Below, one piece after another: positions 42,005 to 53,061 of a stretch of 64,000 nt of DNA. How positions within the stretch are numbered: position 1 is the first letter of the stretch; the number at the start of each line of letters is the position of its first letter. This stretch comes from Rebecca billardiae RCC1528 (taxonomy: Eukaryota; Haptophyta). A program made the translations under genes and the position numbers. Where the stretch lies: positions 2,728,001 through 2,792,000 of the forward strand of contig OZ251224.1 in NCBI GenBank assembly GCA_965240325.2. The letters are read 5' to 3'. The notes beneath the pieces were generated by a model. The model searched no databases. It was given only the letters and a program-made list of their open reading frames with translations, and was not told the DNA's origin.

Positions 42005-43071
42005 ATGCTCCGCACGCTCCTCCTCGCCACCGCCGTCCTCCACGCCTCGGCGTCGAGCCACTACTCGTGCGGGGACGTGGTCGAGTTCGCCGACGGCGTG
42101 TGCGGGACCGGTTCGTCTCAGTCACCGATCAACATCAACCCAGGCACCACGACGGAGATCCCCGCGTGAGTTGCTGCTGCATGCGGCGCTTAGCGCAGCG
42201 CGCCTTCCCCCCTCCTCCGGCGCGCGCTGACTCCTCTGCTGCCCCCCCCCCCCCCCTCTCCGGCGCGCGCGCATGCGCGCAGGTCTGAGCTCAAGCTCCA
42301 GATGAAGTACCCGGCGGGCGTCGCCACCACATGGGACGGCAAGAAGTGGGACATCCATGCGGGCGGCGACGCGCACGTGCTGGCAATGAACCAAAAGTTC
42401 AACCTCATCCAATTCCACGTGCACTCGCCGTCGGAGCACAACATCAACGGGGCGTTCCTCGGCGCGGAGGTCCACTTCGTCCACCAGAACCCGTCTACCC
42501 TGCAGCTCCTCGTCGTCGGCATCAAATTCAGCGGCACGGGCTCCGCCGAGTCGCCGTTCCTCGAGCAGCTCGCCTTCTCGGCCATGGTGTGTGGCATCGC
42601 CGAGCGCAGGCATGCAGGCGCGCGCGCCGGAACCGTGCGCGCTCACGCGCCCAGCCCCGCCCGCCCGCCCACGCCGCGCAGAACGACGACGGCAAGACGA
42701 AGTACTATGTTGACCTGGACGTGACGCCGATGATCACCAACGTGCAGCACATGGGCTACTACACGTACATGGGCTCGCTCACGGCGGGCTCATGCGCGGA
42801 GGACCTGATCTGGATTGTGAGCGAGCACATCGAGCCGGCCTCGCAGGCGCAGATCTGCGATTACTACGACAACAAGGGGATCTTCGCGACCTCGCGGCCC
42901 GTTCAGGCGTACAATGGCCGCGAGATCTCGCACTCCGCGTGGTACTACGGCGAGGTCGAGGTGCCATCGCCCGTGGTGTCGTGCCCGTCGGGCTGCGTTC
43001 CCGCGTCGCGCCGCCGCCTGCTTTTCGGCGGGTTCTCCAACAAGTGCCCGGCGGGCTGCGTGTCGGCATGA
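42005..43071 (+). CDS. Alpha-type carbonic anhydrase, secreted
   Basis: Three exons (42005-42165, 42283-42586 and 42682-43071) give 284 residues. The introns are 117 bases (phase 2) and 95 bases (phase 0). The first 17 residues (MLRTLLLATAVLHASAS) are a signal peptide. The mature start has VCGTGSSQSPININPGT, the family's SPI-N segment. Exon 2 carries NLIQFHVHSPSEHNINGAFL and GAEVHFVHQN, supplying the three zinc-binding His (FHVH and EVHFVH). Exon 3 has YYTYMGSLTAGSCAEDLIWI, matching the Y-x-GSLT-x-PPC-E-V-W motif with Ala-Gly-Ser before Cys, then RPVQAYNGR. The enzyme interconverts CO2 and bicarbonate, probably in the periplasm or an endomembrane compartment, in support of carbon concentration. 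The tail has an extra Cys-rich piece (CPSGCVPASRRRLLFGGFSN, then CPAGC) not usual in the family. Confidence 0.92.
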
Positions 43072-43782
43072 GCTGGATGTCCCAAAAGGTATGCGCAGCC
43101 AATATGTGCCGACCGTGGCCGCGTGCTAGCCGGCCACAACTGCAGCAGCATCGACTGAGTCATAATAATGAGCATGCAGGCTGATATATGATACATCGAC
43201 AAACAACAATGGTGATGATAGTAGCCGCATCAGTTGAGTATAGTGACTAGTGTCGGACGAAGAGTCACAAGACAGACAAGACTCAAGAGTAGTCCCCGGG
43301 GCGCCTGACTGGCGCCGACGGTGCGTTGCGCCCGCCGGAGCCGGACTCGGACTCGCGGAGACCGGTGAGTCATCGGAGGCCGCGTGGCCGCTCACCCGCT
43401 GTCGCCTGTCTAATACAGTTTACTAAGAATAAGAGACGCACACAGCTCAGGCAGGCGAGATAATTGACAGCAACGGCTTCTTCTTATTATATATATATTA
43501 TTATTATAAAGTCGTTCTTCAGAACTCGGCGCTTCGCCTGCTTCGCGGCCCTTCCCGCTAGCCGTATACTATAGCTTGGCGCACGTCCGTTCAAGATTAT
43601 GATAATCCCGTACGTAGTACACAGTACTACGTCGTAGGCTGCCTAACGACAACGGTAGCGCGCATAGTACGGGGCAGCGCCGTCGGGGGCCCGGTCGGGT
43701 GGTCAGCGGCGTCTCAGCTAGGCGCGCGCAACGGCGCCGTGATGAATCGTCGCATGGGGCCGCCTGGCGGCACATGGCATCA
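43072..43782. other. Intergenic spacer between converging genes
   Basis: Contains copy 2 of the 29-base dispersed repeat at 43414-43442 and a TATATATA/TTATTATT tract at 43483-43507. No gene is supported. Confidence 0.5.
43414..43442 (-). repeat. 29-base dispersed repeat, copy 2
   Basis: Exact reverse complement of 18552-18580. It is not accompanied by the transposon ends here. Confidence 0.85.
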
Positions 43783-46530
43783 TCAGAGGGCGAGCTGCTC
43801 GTGCGTGTACTCCCGCCGGCCGCTCGAGAAGTCGCTCACGGTGTGCCCGTCCTCCGCCGTGGAGACGAGGCGCCAGCGCGTGGTGAGCAGCCCTTCGAGG
43901 CCGACCGGCCCGCGAGCGTGGATGCGGCTCGTGCTGATGCCGACCTCGCATCCGAGCCCGAAGCGGAAGCCGTCGGCGAAGCGCGTGCTCGCGTTGTGGA
44001 ACACGCACGCCGAGTCCACCTGCGAGAGGAAGCTCGACGCCACCGCCGCGTCCTCCGTCAGCACCACCTCGGTGTGCGACGAGCCGTAGCGCGCAATGTG
44101 CGCCACGGCCTCGCTCAGGTCGTCGACCACTTCGACGCAGAGGGTGTTGTCACCGTACTCGGTGCGCAGGTCAGCGGCGGGCTCGAAGCCGAGCGCCTTG
44201 GACGCGCGCGGGCCGCCGACGATGCGCACCCCCGCGGAGGTGAGCGCCGCTGCCAGCTCCTGCGCGGGCGAGCGGCGCGCGCGAGCGGCGCGGTGCGCGA
44301 GCAAGTGAGCGCGTCGTGACAGCGGGCGGCGCGTGTGCGCGCGCGCGCGCGCACGCCGCGTTGCGAGCCTACCGTCGCGCGGCCGTCCTCGACCAAGTCC
44401 ACGTGCACCAGCGCGGTCTCGACCGCGTTGCACGCCGTCGGGTAGTCCAGCTTCGCGTCGGCGAGGACCCGCTTCGCCTTCGCCAGGTCGACCTTGCGGT
44501 CCACGTACGCGTGGCAGATGCCGTCGGCGTGGCCGAGCACGGGGATGGATGAGTTCTGCATCACGTGCTGGACGAGCGCCGCGCCGCCGCGCGGGATGAC
44601 GAGGTCGATCTCCTGCGCGGGGCGGCCGCGGGGCACGCGCGCACGCCGGCCGGGGACCGCGCCACGTGTTGCAGGGCGGGCACGTGGCAGAGCGCGATCT
44701 CGATGTGAGTGCATGAGTGCGTGAGTGAGCCAAGGGCGGGGGCAACTGGGCGCGCGCGCGCGGCCAGGGGCGCGCGCGGGCGCGCGCGCGCGCGCAAGCG
44801 AGGCGCACGGGTCGTAGGGCGCGCACGTGGTGCAGCTTGAGCAGCCCCGACACCTCGGTGCGCGTCTCGAGCAGGCTCACGATCGCGCGGTCGACCGCGC
44901 CGCCCGTCGCCGTGTGCACCGTGTCCGTGATGATCTCGTGCAGCTTGCGGTTCGTCATGATGGCCTCGCGCCCGCCCTTGAGAAGCACGCCGTTGCCCGT
45001 GACGATCGCGAGCGCGGAGACCTGCGGCAGCACGTCGGGGCGCGACTCGAAGATGATGAGCAGCACGCCGATCGCCACCGTCTCCTGCAGCAGCTCGAGC
45101 CCGTCGGCGACGCGCGTGCGCGCCTTCACGCGGCCGAGCGGGTCGTCCTTGCCAGCGAGCGCGCGGATGCCGTCAATGACAGACTTGAGCTTCTTGCCTT
45201 GCACCTCGAGCCGGCCGCGCAGCGGGCCGGTGATCTTCTGGTCGTCCGCCGCCTTGATGTCCAGCGCATTCGCGGCGTAGATCTCGTCCGCCCGGCGCAG
45301 CAGCTCGTCGGCGATCGTGTGGAGCAGCTTCGAGCGCTCGGCGCAGCTCAGCCGCTGCAGCTGCCGGCTCGCCGCGCGCACCGCGGACGCGCGCTCGGCC
45401 GACGCCGACGACTGCGCCGACGACTCCGGCGCAGCGGGGCCGTTGGTCTTGGCGGCGGAGACGCCGTTCGCGCCGGCCGCCCCGGGCTTGGCGCGGCCGC
45501 CACTCGGCAGCGGCGGCGCCACCGCCGCCGCCGCCGCGGCGGCGGCTCCCGCCGCAGCGGCGGTGGCGCTGCCGCGGCGCGGAGCGGAGGCGACGACGCG
45601 GACCGAAGGCGGGAAGAAGAGGGTCCCGACGGTCTCGCCGGCGAAGAGCTTCTCGACTTCGTTGGGCGCGTGGCCCGAGGCGATGGCGACGCAGCCGACG
45701 CCGCTCTCCGCCGCGCGCAGCGCCGCGTCGATCTTCGCGCCCATCCCACCGCGGCCGAGCGACGACTTCTGGCCGATGCTGATCTGCGTGTCCGCGGTGT
45801 ACACGTCGATAATGTCCGGCGGCTGGCCGGGCTCGGGCAGGCAGCGGTACACGCCCTCGACGTCGGAGAGGAGGACGAGGACGTCGGCACCGAGCACGCC
45901 CGCGAGCAGCGACGCGAGCCCGTCGTTGTCCTTGAACGGCGGCTCGGGGCGCGTGGACGGCGAGACGGGCTGCCCGTCGGGCCCGACGGCGGCGGTGAGC
46001 GTGCGGTGCGACGAGATGGCGTCGTTCTCGTTCAGCACGGGGATGGTGTTGTGCTCGAGGAGCCAGGTGAGCGTGTGCTTGAGCTGCGCGACCTGGTTGG
46101 CGTGGGCGAAGTCCGACGGCGAGACCAGCACCTGCGCGCACAGCACGTCGTACTGCCCGAAGAGCTGGTCGTATAGGCCCATCATGCCCGACTGGCCCGC
46201 AGCCGCGCACGCGTTCAGGCTCGCGGGCTCGGGCGCGTTGGTCCCGCCGAGCTGGAGGTGCGCCTGGACGGAGCGGGAGAAGAGGTGCTGGCGGTGCAAC
46301 TTCGACCGGCCAACGCCCACGGCGCCGCTCGAGACCAGGATCACGTCCTTTCCCTGGTGGCGCAGCGCGCTCAGCTGCTCGACAATGTTGCCGATGCGGC
46401 CGAGCGACATCGAGCCGTCGCTGCGGCTGACGGTGCTGGTGCCGACCTTCACGATGACCCGCTTCGCTGAAGTCAGGTCCGCCCGGCAGCGCGGGCGGAA
46501 GCGATCGCCGTCACCGGTCCGCGCGGACAT
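43783..46530 (-). CDS. P5CS: Delta-1-pyrroline-5-carboxylate synthase (glutamate 5-kinase + glutamyl-phosphate reductase)
   Basis: Three exons (46530-44827, 44612-44373 and 44259-43783) give about 806 residues; both introns are in phase 0. The first half is an amino-acid kinase: [66 protein letters not shown], and [20 protein letters not shown]. An Ala-rich linker (about 70 residues) follows. The second half is the aldehyde-dehydrogenase-like reductase: [20 protein letters not shown] and [16 protein letters not shown], then spliced to [15 protein letters not shown], then [17 protein letters not shown] with the catalytic Cys, and [15 protein letters not shown]. It makes the proline precursor from glutamate using ATP and NADPH. 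The start is taken as ATG 46530 ([14 protein letters not shown]); an open extension to a GTG at 46650 could encode a presequence. The gene is divergent from the SAPS gene. Confidence 0.93.
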   Translation of the reverse strand: MSARTGDGDRFRPRCRADLTSAKRVIVKVGTSTVSRSDGSMSLGRIGNIVEQLSALRHQGKDVILVSSGAVGVGRSKLHRQHLFSRSVQAHLQLGGTNAPEPASLNACAAAGQSGMMGLYDQLFGQYDVLCAQVLVSPSDFAHANQVAQLKHTLTWLLEHNTIPVLNENDAISSHRTLTAAVGPDGQPVSPSTRPEPPFKDNDGLASLLAGVLGADVLVLLSDVEGVYRCLPEPGQPPDIIDVYTADTQISIGQKSSLGRGGMGAKIDAALRAAESGVGCVAIASGHAPNEVEKLFAGETVGTLFFPPSVRVVASAPRRGSATAAAAGAAAAAAAAVAPPLPSGGRAKPGAAGANGVSAAKTNGPAAPESSAQSSASAERASAVRAASRQLQRLSCAERSKLLHTIADELLRRADEIYAANALDIKAADDQKITGPLRGRLEVQGKKLKSVIDGIRALAGKDDPLGRVKARTRVADGLELLQETVAIGVLLIIFESRPDVLPQVSALAIVTGNGVLLKGGREAIMTNRKLHEIITDTVHTATGGAVDRAIVSLLETRTEVSGLLKLHHVRALRPVRLACARARARARPWPRARAQLPPPLAHSRTHALTSRSRSATCPPCNTWRGPRPACARAPRPPRAGDRPRHPARRRGARPARDAELIHPRARPRRRHLPRVRGPQGRPGEGEAGPRRREAGLPDGVQRGRDRAGARGLGRGRPRDGRLATRRARARAHTRRPLSRRAHLLAHRAARARRSPAQELAAALTSAGVRIVGGPRASKALGFEPAADLRTEYGDNTLCVEVVDDLSEAVAHIARYGSSHTEVVLTEDAAVASSFLSQVDSACVFHNASTRFADGFRFGLGCEVGISTSRIHARGPVGLEGLLTTRWRLVSTAEDGHTVSDFSSGRREYTHEQLAL

Positions 46531-46846
46531 GGCGTCGAGGCTGGCCCTGATGAGGAGCTTGGCGGCCACGGCCACGCGCCCGGCCTCTTCCCCGTGATGC
46601 ACCTCAGACACCGATCCACGATGGTGGCCCGCGGATAATATGAGCTTCACTCAATCACTCGCGTTTCAGACTGTTCGTCCCGCACCGGAGCGCTCCCTTG
46701 ACCGTGCCCTTGAAACGGCTCGCAGTACGAACTTGCGTGCGCCTACGCTTGCTCTCTCCCCTTTCGCTGGCGCGCACGCCGACCAGCAGCCGGTGGCGGA
46801 CGCAGGGTCGCTCGGCCGAGCGCGAAAGAAACACGCACACGAGACG
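46531..46846. promoter_or_regulatory. Bidirectional promoter region, P5CS / SAPS-type gene
   Basis: 316 bases between the two start codons. The centre (46630-46680) is the only AT-richer part. No named element was recognised. Confidence 0.35.
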
Positions 46847-48952
46847 ATGGCGACCTCAGATATCGTGGTCCTCGACGGCGAGCAGATGGCGACCGTGCTC
46901 AAGCGGTACGTCGAGATCCTGACGCGAAAGGAGGCGCATCTGCTCGAGCAGGAGGGCTTCTTTAACCGCGAGGAGCACTTCGAGGCGTTCCTCGCCGAGG
47001 TGCGCTCGGAGTTCGACGCGCACCCGAAGATCCGCGCGTGCTTCGCGCACCGCTCCGGCGCGCAGCTGTGCATCGACTTCCTCGTCGGCGACGGCGAGCA
47101 CACGCGCGACGCCGCGTCTGAGACGCGGCGGTACGAGCTCTCGTTCATGTCGACGGTGCTGCTGCGCACGTCCTCGGTGAGCGGCGTGCTCGTGCGCGAG
47201 CCCGAGCTCCTCGCGCGGCTGCTCCAATTCATCGAGCGCCCGCCCAAGCTCGACGACGCCGTGCTGCACTACTGGGGCAAGGTGTTCCGCCACCTGTGCG
47301 CGCTCGGCACGTGCGACGAGCCGCTCGTCGCGCAGGTCGCGTCGCTCGTGCCGCACGTCGCGAACGACTCGATCTGCGCCCTGCTCTCGGAGACGCTCGG
47401 CTCGCTCAGCGGCACGATCAGTCTCCTCCCCTGCCTCGAGAAGGGCGCCAACCCGCTCGGCCCGCTCGTCCAGACGCTCGTCGACTCGGACGCGGGCGCG
47501 CGCAACGCGTGCGAGGTGCTCTGCGCCGTGTGCGTCGCCGTGACGGAGGCGCAGAACAGCGCGGCGCACGGCGCTGTGTGGGCGGCGATCGCGCCGGTCC
47601 TGCCGCGTATGGTCGAGGTGATCTTCGCTGGAGCCATGGCCGCCGGAGCGGCCCAGTACCCCGCGCGCGTCGAGCACTGCCTCTCCTTCCTCGTCGAGCT
47701 GCTGATGCTGCACACGCGAGTGCCGGCCGAGCCGGCGCCCGCCGACGGCGGCGCGCCGCTGCTGCTCGCGCCGCACGTGCGCTCGCTGAGCGCGATGATG
47801 CGCAGCGGGCAGACGTTCGTGCAGCTGAAGGCGGCCGAGCTGCTCACCGTCGCGCTCGTCCTCGTCGAGGAGCACGACGACGACCCCCTCGCCACCGCCA
47901 TCGTCGAGGCGGGCGTGCTGCCCCTCGCAGTCGGCCTCTTCTTTGCGACCGACGTGAACGGCGGCGGCCGTCAGGACTTCCTGCGGCACATCCTGCTGCG
48001 CGTGTTCTGCGAGGCGCTCGCGTGCGACAACGCGCCGGTGCACGCCGCGCTGCTGCACGCCGAGCACGGCGCGCTCACCAAGACCATCGTCCACTCGGCC
48101 GAGCGGCCCGGCGAGCGCGGCTCGGTCACGCACACGCAGATGGCGCTCCGACTCGTGAACGACGCGTGCGATCGCGTGCCGGGGATCGCGGCGATGGTTG
48201 GCAGGACGGCTCGGTGGCGCTCGGCGGTGCAGCAGGTGGTGGGCGTGGTGCCCACCTCGCTCGACGGCATCCCCGAGGACGCGTCCGACGAGCAGGCCGC
48301 CTACGAGCCGCTGCCCGCGCGCGCGGCGGGCCGCGCGCGCGGCGCGCGCGCCGCCAGTGCCAACAGCGAGAACGAAGATCCGCTCAACTCGCCGCCGGCC
48401 GTGGCAGCTGGCGCGGCGGAGGCGGACGGTGGGGCCAAGCGGGCGGGCGGGCGCCCCGGCACGCCGCGGCAGGTCCTCACCCCCGGCTTCGAGAGCGACC
48501 TGGTCGCCGGCCTTCGCGCGCAGCAGCTCGACGATGCGCTCGACGCGGCCGAGGGCGCCGCCGCCAGCGTCCCTGCCGCCGCCGCGCAAGGCGCCGACGC
48601 GCGCGCAGGGCAGATCCACCTCGGCCCGTCGTCGCCCCTGCTCTCGCAGGGGCCGGCACGCTCGCCGCTCGCCGCGCCGAACGCCGACCCCAACGTGCTC
48701 GTGGTCGACGACGACACCTACAAGTCCTCGACCGCGCCGTACTTCGACACGCCCCAGCCCAAGCTGGTCAAGCGCATGTTCTATAACCGCACCGCCAAGG
48801 CCGCGTCGCCCTTCTTCAAGTCGCCCTCGGCGGGCACGCGGGTAGGGCCCGTGGAGGCGAGGGAGGGCGCAGATCTGGGCCCCGCCGGGCAGGTGGGCGC
48901 ACTCGAGCTCGCCGACACCGAGGCAGATCCCACGAAGGCTCTCGCCTTCTGA
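46847..48952 (+). CDS. SAPS-family protein phosphatase 6 (SIT4-type) regulatory subunit
   Basis: One exon encodes about 701 residues from ATG 46847 (MATSDIVVLDGEQMATVLKR). Helical repeats fill the first about 450 residues. The stretch IRACFAHRSGAQLCIDFLVG, then ETRRYELSFMSTVLLRTSSV, LLARLLQFIERPP and LDDAVLHYWGKVFRHL follows the order of the SAPS domain (a 'YEYP-x-ASE-L' region, an 'LL-x-x-F-x-FLE-x-PP-x-L-x-PLLA-x-Y-x-K-V' region). Such proteins bind the SIT4/PP6 catalytic subunit and direct it in cell-cycle or stress signalling. Later helices (FVQLKAAELLTVALVLVEEH, DFLRHILLRVFCEALA) fit the same solenoid. The C-terminal 250 residues are Ala/Arg/Pro-rich and disordered. The assignment is by eye; a generic ARM-type scaffold is the alternative. 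Confidence 0.65.
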   Translation: MATSDIVVLDGEQMATVLKRYVEILTRKEAHLLEQEGFFNREEHFEAFLAEVRSEFDAHPKIRACFAHRSGAQLCIDFLVGDGEHTRDAASETRRYELSFMSTVLLRTSSVSGVLVREPELLARLLQFIERPPKLDDAVLHYWGKVFRHLCALGTCDEPLVAQVASLVPHVANDSICALLSETLGSLSGTISLLPCLEKGANPLGPLVQTLVDSDAGARNACEVLCAVCVAVTEAQNSAAHGAVWAAIAPVLPRMVEVIFAGAMAAGAAQYPARVEHCLSFLVELLMLHTRVPAEPAPADGGAPLLLAPHVRSLSAMMRSGQTFVQLKAAELLTVALVLVEEHDDDPLATAIVEAGVLPLAVGLFFATDVNGGGRQDFLRHILLRVFCEALACDNAPVHAALLHAEHGALTKTIVHSAERPGERGSVTHTQMALRLVNDACDRVPGIAAMVGRTARWRSAVQQVVGVVPTSLDGIPEDASDEQAAYEPLPARAAGRARGARAASANSENEDPLNSPPAVAAGAAEADGGAKRAGGRPGTPRQVLTPGFESDLVAGLRAQQLDDALDAAEGAAASVPAAAAQGADARAGQIHLGPSSPLLSQGPARSPLAAPNADPNVLVVDDDTYKSSTAPYFDTPQPKLVKRMFYNRTAKAASPFFKSPSAGTRVGPVEAREGADLGPAGQVGALELADTEADPTKALAF

Positions 48953-49437
48953 TGGGCGGCGTCGCACGCCCCGCTGAGGCCTGCGGGCCAGCAGTGCTCG
49001 CGGCGGGCGCGCGAGCGGGGACGAGGCCAGGCCGGCGGCGCGTGCCTGGGCCTGGTCAGACCCGAGCTTCTTTAGCATCCTCTTCGACGAGGTCACGCTC
49101 GTGGCGGTGGCGGTGGGCGATGTTTGTCACTTGGACTCGCGCCACCGCAACCACCTGCTGGCGCGCGGTCGGCGCGGCTCCGCCGTGCTAGTTGCGTGCA
49201 CCCTGGCTCAGCGGCGCGCAACGAGAGCTCGAGCCTTCATCGGGCGGCGCCACGTCAGCGCGCCGAGCCGAGCCTGTGCGGCGAGCAGAGCCTGTGCCTG
49301 GGATGCACGCGCCGCCGCCGGCCCAAGCCCAAGGCCCTACCGAGTCTCGTTGGCAAGCAGGCTTTATATATATAGTTTATTCTGACTCGATCTGAGCAGC
49401 GCGGCACCGCACCGACACACGCTGCGCAGCGCATTCT

Positions 49438-50534
49438 ACGGATATCCCACTGCGATCCTATCCCATAGGATTCAATCCTATCAGGCATAGGATGGCCCCA
49501 GGGACGACTCAGCAGACGACATTTTCTCATGTTGCCGAATGGTACGACTGCACCTAGGGGTCGGTAGCAGTGTCGCCACCATCCGCCAGAGCGATCTTGT
49601 TGTGATTTTCGACCACCACCGCGTGTTTTGGGCTCCACGGATGGAGCGCGTGAAGCCGTCGCGGTCGTTGCCGCCTTGCGACTCCACGGCGGCAACGCCG
49701 ACCGACATGTGGCACTTGTAGATGACACCCAGCTTGATGCTCACACATCGTGGTTCACTGTGTTCGACCGGAGCCGTACGAGGTTCAATCACAATGCGTT
49801 TTGGTCCTCGCCAAGCATGGCATTGTACGTCACGCCGGGGCTGCGCGCGCAAGCCGCTGCGGTCGCTCGCGTCCGTCAGGTGGTTGCGATCGAGCATCAG
49901 CGCGCATGTAGAGCAAGCCTCGGAGGTAGCCGGAACATCTTGCCATGTCGCGTGCGTGGATGGTATCGCACCTGTAGACACGCCATGCGTGTGCCGCAGT
50001 CGATTTACGCGACGCTCGACCCGCACGCTCTTGGATTCGTGGGCTCGTGGTCCACAAGGACGGCCGCCACCATCGTGGGAGGTCCGTGGCCGCTCGCACA
50101 ATGGCGGTTGCCCTCTCTTCGCCCCGCCCCAGAATCGGTGTGCCACGGGCAGCAACGCGCCTGGCGGCGTGGGCGGCGGTGCGGGCGGCAGCGCGGGCAT
50201 CCGGTGCGAGCACTCGCCTGCGCCGTCCGTGCCCAGGGTCGCCGCTCGGCTGCCAGGGGCGAGCAACTGACGCTGTCATGCCGATCCTATGTAGCCGTCC
50301 CTGGCGCGGATCCTATGGCATAGGATCGCGCGCGCGCGCGCGATCGCGCGCGCGCGCGCGCGACCGCCGTGGCAGTGGCGGCAGGCGGAGATGGTGTGTG
50401 CCGACAGCCGGTGGAGTTGTGTGTACGATATAGCAACACCGATGATCGTATGCGCAGAACTGAGGCGCTGGCGCTCTTGTGAAGTCATCCTATGCCATAG
50501 GATCAGATCCTATCTGTTGCAGTGGGATATCCGT
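49438..50534. mobile_element. Degenerate 1.1-kb DNA transposon with terminal inverted repeats
   Basis: The left end ACGGATATCCCACTGC (49438-49453) is exactly inverted at 50519-50534. Inside each end sit further related words (GATCCTAT...ATAGGAT) that also pair. A minus-strand frame between the ends (49481-50266) contains VIYKCHMSVGVAAVESQGGN followed by NTRWWSKITTRSLWRMVATL. This recalls the C-terminal 'Y-N-x-x-MGGVD-x-D ... R-x-x-W-W-x-x-x-x-x-x-L-D' segment of piggyBac-like DDE transposases. The rest of a transposase is missing and the TTAA target typical of piggyBac is not seen, so the family is uncertain and the copy is probably non-autonomous. Confidence 0.6.
50328..50363. repeat. Alternating CG tract interrupted by GATC
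   Basis: Runs of CGCGCG on both sides of a central CGATCGCG form an almost perfect self-complementary block of about 35 bases with Z-DNA-prone sequence. It lies inside the right part of the 1.1-kb element. Confidence 0.8.
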
Positions 50535-52065
50535 CTAGGAGCAGCAGCACGGCCGAGCGCGCTCCGGGAGCCTGCTACTGTGCTACTGTACTAGTATGAG
50601 TACAGACTGTAGTGCGCGCGCTAACGATAAACCGATTGAAACTGATCCAGCGACAGTACACTTATATATTGGCGCAACTGGTGCAGACTCACTCGCGGGC
50701 CGCCCGGTAGCGCGGTCATACGACGAGTGAATACTGTCGCGTTGTGCCTCGTGGACTCCAGTGAGTCGTGGACGTGAATGGCGTGATAACTGATATATAT
50801 ATACTACAAGTACATGTAACATGACGACGATGAAGTACGACGACTGGTTAATAACGTCGGAGTACGACGTTATTAATAACGTCGTCCGAAGCCTCCGAAG
50901 GACCCGACTAGACGACTACACTAGACTGCCAACTTCAGTCTAGTAGTGATGAAGTTGGCAGTAGGCAGCGCGCCCCGGGCGCTGCCAGTGACTATAATAA
51001 GGCAGCGCCCGCGGCCGCGAGCTAGGCGCGACCGTCCGCGCCCCGGTCCGCGGCGCCTCCGCGAGTCGAAGTCACTCGGACACTGGGCACCACTGGCAAC
51101 AGGCAAGTCTGCCGCCCGCGCCGGCCCGCCGAGGCCGCCAGCGCGGCCAGGGCGGCCGGCCCTGACGTCCCGGCCCTGGCCCAGTCACAGTGTCAGTGAC
51201 TCAAGCGCCGGCCTGGCGGCCCTCCCGGCTCCCGCTGAGGGCAGACTCAGTCAGAGTGACTCCGCCTGTCTGGCTGAGTCCCGCGACTGAGCGCGACCGT
51301 CCCGCGGCCCGTCCCGGAGGCCCGGGCCCCGGCGCGGGCCGGCGGCGGCCGGGCGGCGGGCTCGGACCGCGTCGTCCGCGCGGCAGGGACTCCGCCGCGC
51401 CACTCTCCGCCGCCCGTGGGCGTGGCCGTGCCAGGCAGCGGCGGTGTAAATTTCGGACTGCTATTTATATATTGTCCAGATGAGTCGGACTTTCAGCAGT
51501 GACTACTGTAGTGCGGTCTGCTGATAGTGAGTGATGACACGGAACTGCAGAAGTCATCATTGTAAGCTCAAGCTGGTAACCACGCTGCTACGCCTGCGCG
51601 TCTGACTGACTGACGCAGGCGCCAGACCGGAGCCGGTTCGGGTTGGCGGGTCGGTCGGGACTAGGGGGTCGCGCCGGCGCCTCGCGAGACGCGAGTGGGC
51701 ACTGGCAGCATGGCGCGCGGGCCCGCGCGGCACTCGCCGTCTCGCAGTCGCGGCCACCTGGCAATGGCAGGAGCTAGTAGTGACACCTGTGCGCAGCAAC
51801 CAACAACCAGTGTGAGTGTCCATTGACCACCGGCACCTCCCGCATGGCTGCTGGCGGCACCGCGTCCTCAGCTCAGCACCAGCTGATGATGACGCGGAAG
51901 CTCGATCGGCTCGCAGAGGCGCCGGGCCCGCCCTCTGCGGCGCCAGCACCTGCGACGCTTGCGATGCCGCGCGGCAGGCGCCAGGCCCCACCTCGACTCC
52001 CGACTCCATCCGCGCCATAATCTCACCAGTCAGTTCCCACCATGGCTCTCCCCGTCACCGCGCCA

Positions 52066-53061
52066 TCACCTGCGCGCGTCCTGGGTCTCGCGGATGACGG
52101 TCGATGTTTCGCTGTTGCCGCGCGTTGCCACCGCACCAAACTGCGCGCCTGCCACAGCCGCCGCCTCCGCCGCCGACACCATCCTGCCATCAATCATCTG
52201 GCCCGGCCGCAGCTGGAACTTTGCATAGATGCGGGTGAAGTGCGCGAACATGCCGTACATGAAGACGCAGAGAACCGTCGTGATCGACAGCGCGACAGGC
52301 CACGGGAACTCCATCCACGCGAACAGCAGCGCAGAGAAATGGAAGAGCACAACACCTGCGCGCAGACGCGGTCGGCGGCCGCAGCGGGCGGCGAGCAAGC
52401 GCGGCATGAGCGAGCGGTCTGGCTCGCGCGGGCGTGGTCGGCACCGACATCTGCGGGCGCGCACCGAGGATGAAGAACAGAAAGCATACTCGGTACTCCA
52501 CGAGCATGCCGTCGACTGCCGAGTGCATGCTGCCATCGGGCCCACGCAGCGCAAGGCCAGGTCCGAGCATTGCGCACATTGTCGCGTTGAACTGGCAGCG
52601 GGCGCGCGGGAGGGGGTGCATGCCCAAGCCGGGGCCAGGGACGTGAGCGCGGGCGCCTCTGGGCGCGAGTAGCGAGCATAGGCACGCGTGACGGAGGGCT
52701 CGCATCCACACCAGAGCGATGAGCTCGACAGCCATCGCAGAGACGGTGACACAGAAGTAGGCACCCTGCATCAGGTCGCTCGCTGTCTCAGGGACATCAA
52801 CCTGGATGATCCCGGCGTACGCGAAGCCGCTGAGCAGGGCCGACTGTGTGCCGATAGAGATGCAGTTGCGCGTGTAGAAGTCCAGCTCCTTCTCGCGGAT
52901 TTTGATCAGGCTCACCTGCGCGCCATGCGCGCGTGTGCGTGATGTGAGCCAGCCGGCGCGTGCCCGGGTCACATCTAGCAGCCACCGTGCCCACGCGCGG
53001 AGGAGCGCTCGGCGCCCACCTGCAGATTGTTCTCGAGGGCGCGCTTGTCCGCATAGAGCAT
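52066..53061 (-). CDS. Orai-like four-helix calcium channel, copy A (Gln at filter position)
   Basis: Four exons (53061-53020, 52915-52712, 52591-52465 and 52355-52066) give about 220 residues; phases 0, 0, 1 close exactly. The start is MLYADKRALENNLQ. The first helix reads SIGTQSALLSGFAYAGIIQV. It aligns with the pore helix of Orai (CRAC) channels, where 'TSALLSGFA' precedes the selectivity-filter Glu; here that position is Gln. Three further helices follow: AYFCVTVSAMAVELIAL into FNATMCAMLGPGLAL, then YRVCFLFFILGVVLFHFSAL, then VALSITTVLCVFMYGMFAHF. The loop RGPDGSMHSAVDGM is almost identical in copy B. Four helices with cytosolic ends match Orai topology. The family call rests on helix 1 and on topology. 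The gene is head-to-head with SELENOF, 147 bases apart. Confidence 0.6.

Larger units (their letters stand above)
48953..52065. other. Repeat-rich gene-free region
   Basis: About 3.1 kb. It contains a 1.1-kb inverted-repeat element (49438-50534), an alternating CG tract near 50328-50362, an AATAACGTC inverted repeat near 50850-50882, AT-rich DNA at 50780-50820 and a very GC-rich block at 51000-51440. No intact gene is supported. Confidence 0.5.

Noticed and set aside
44340-44352. CG-dinucleotide run as a possible regulatory site
   Set aside because: It lies within an intron of P5CS and is common intron low complexity in this DNA.
46856-49096. 746-residue minus-strand ORF
   Set aside because: Arg/His/Val-rich antisense shadow of the SAPS-type gene.
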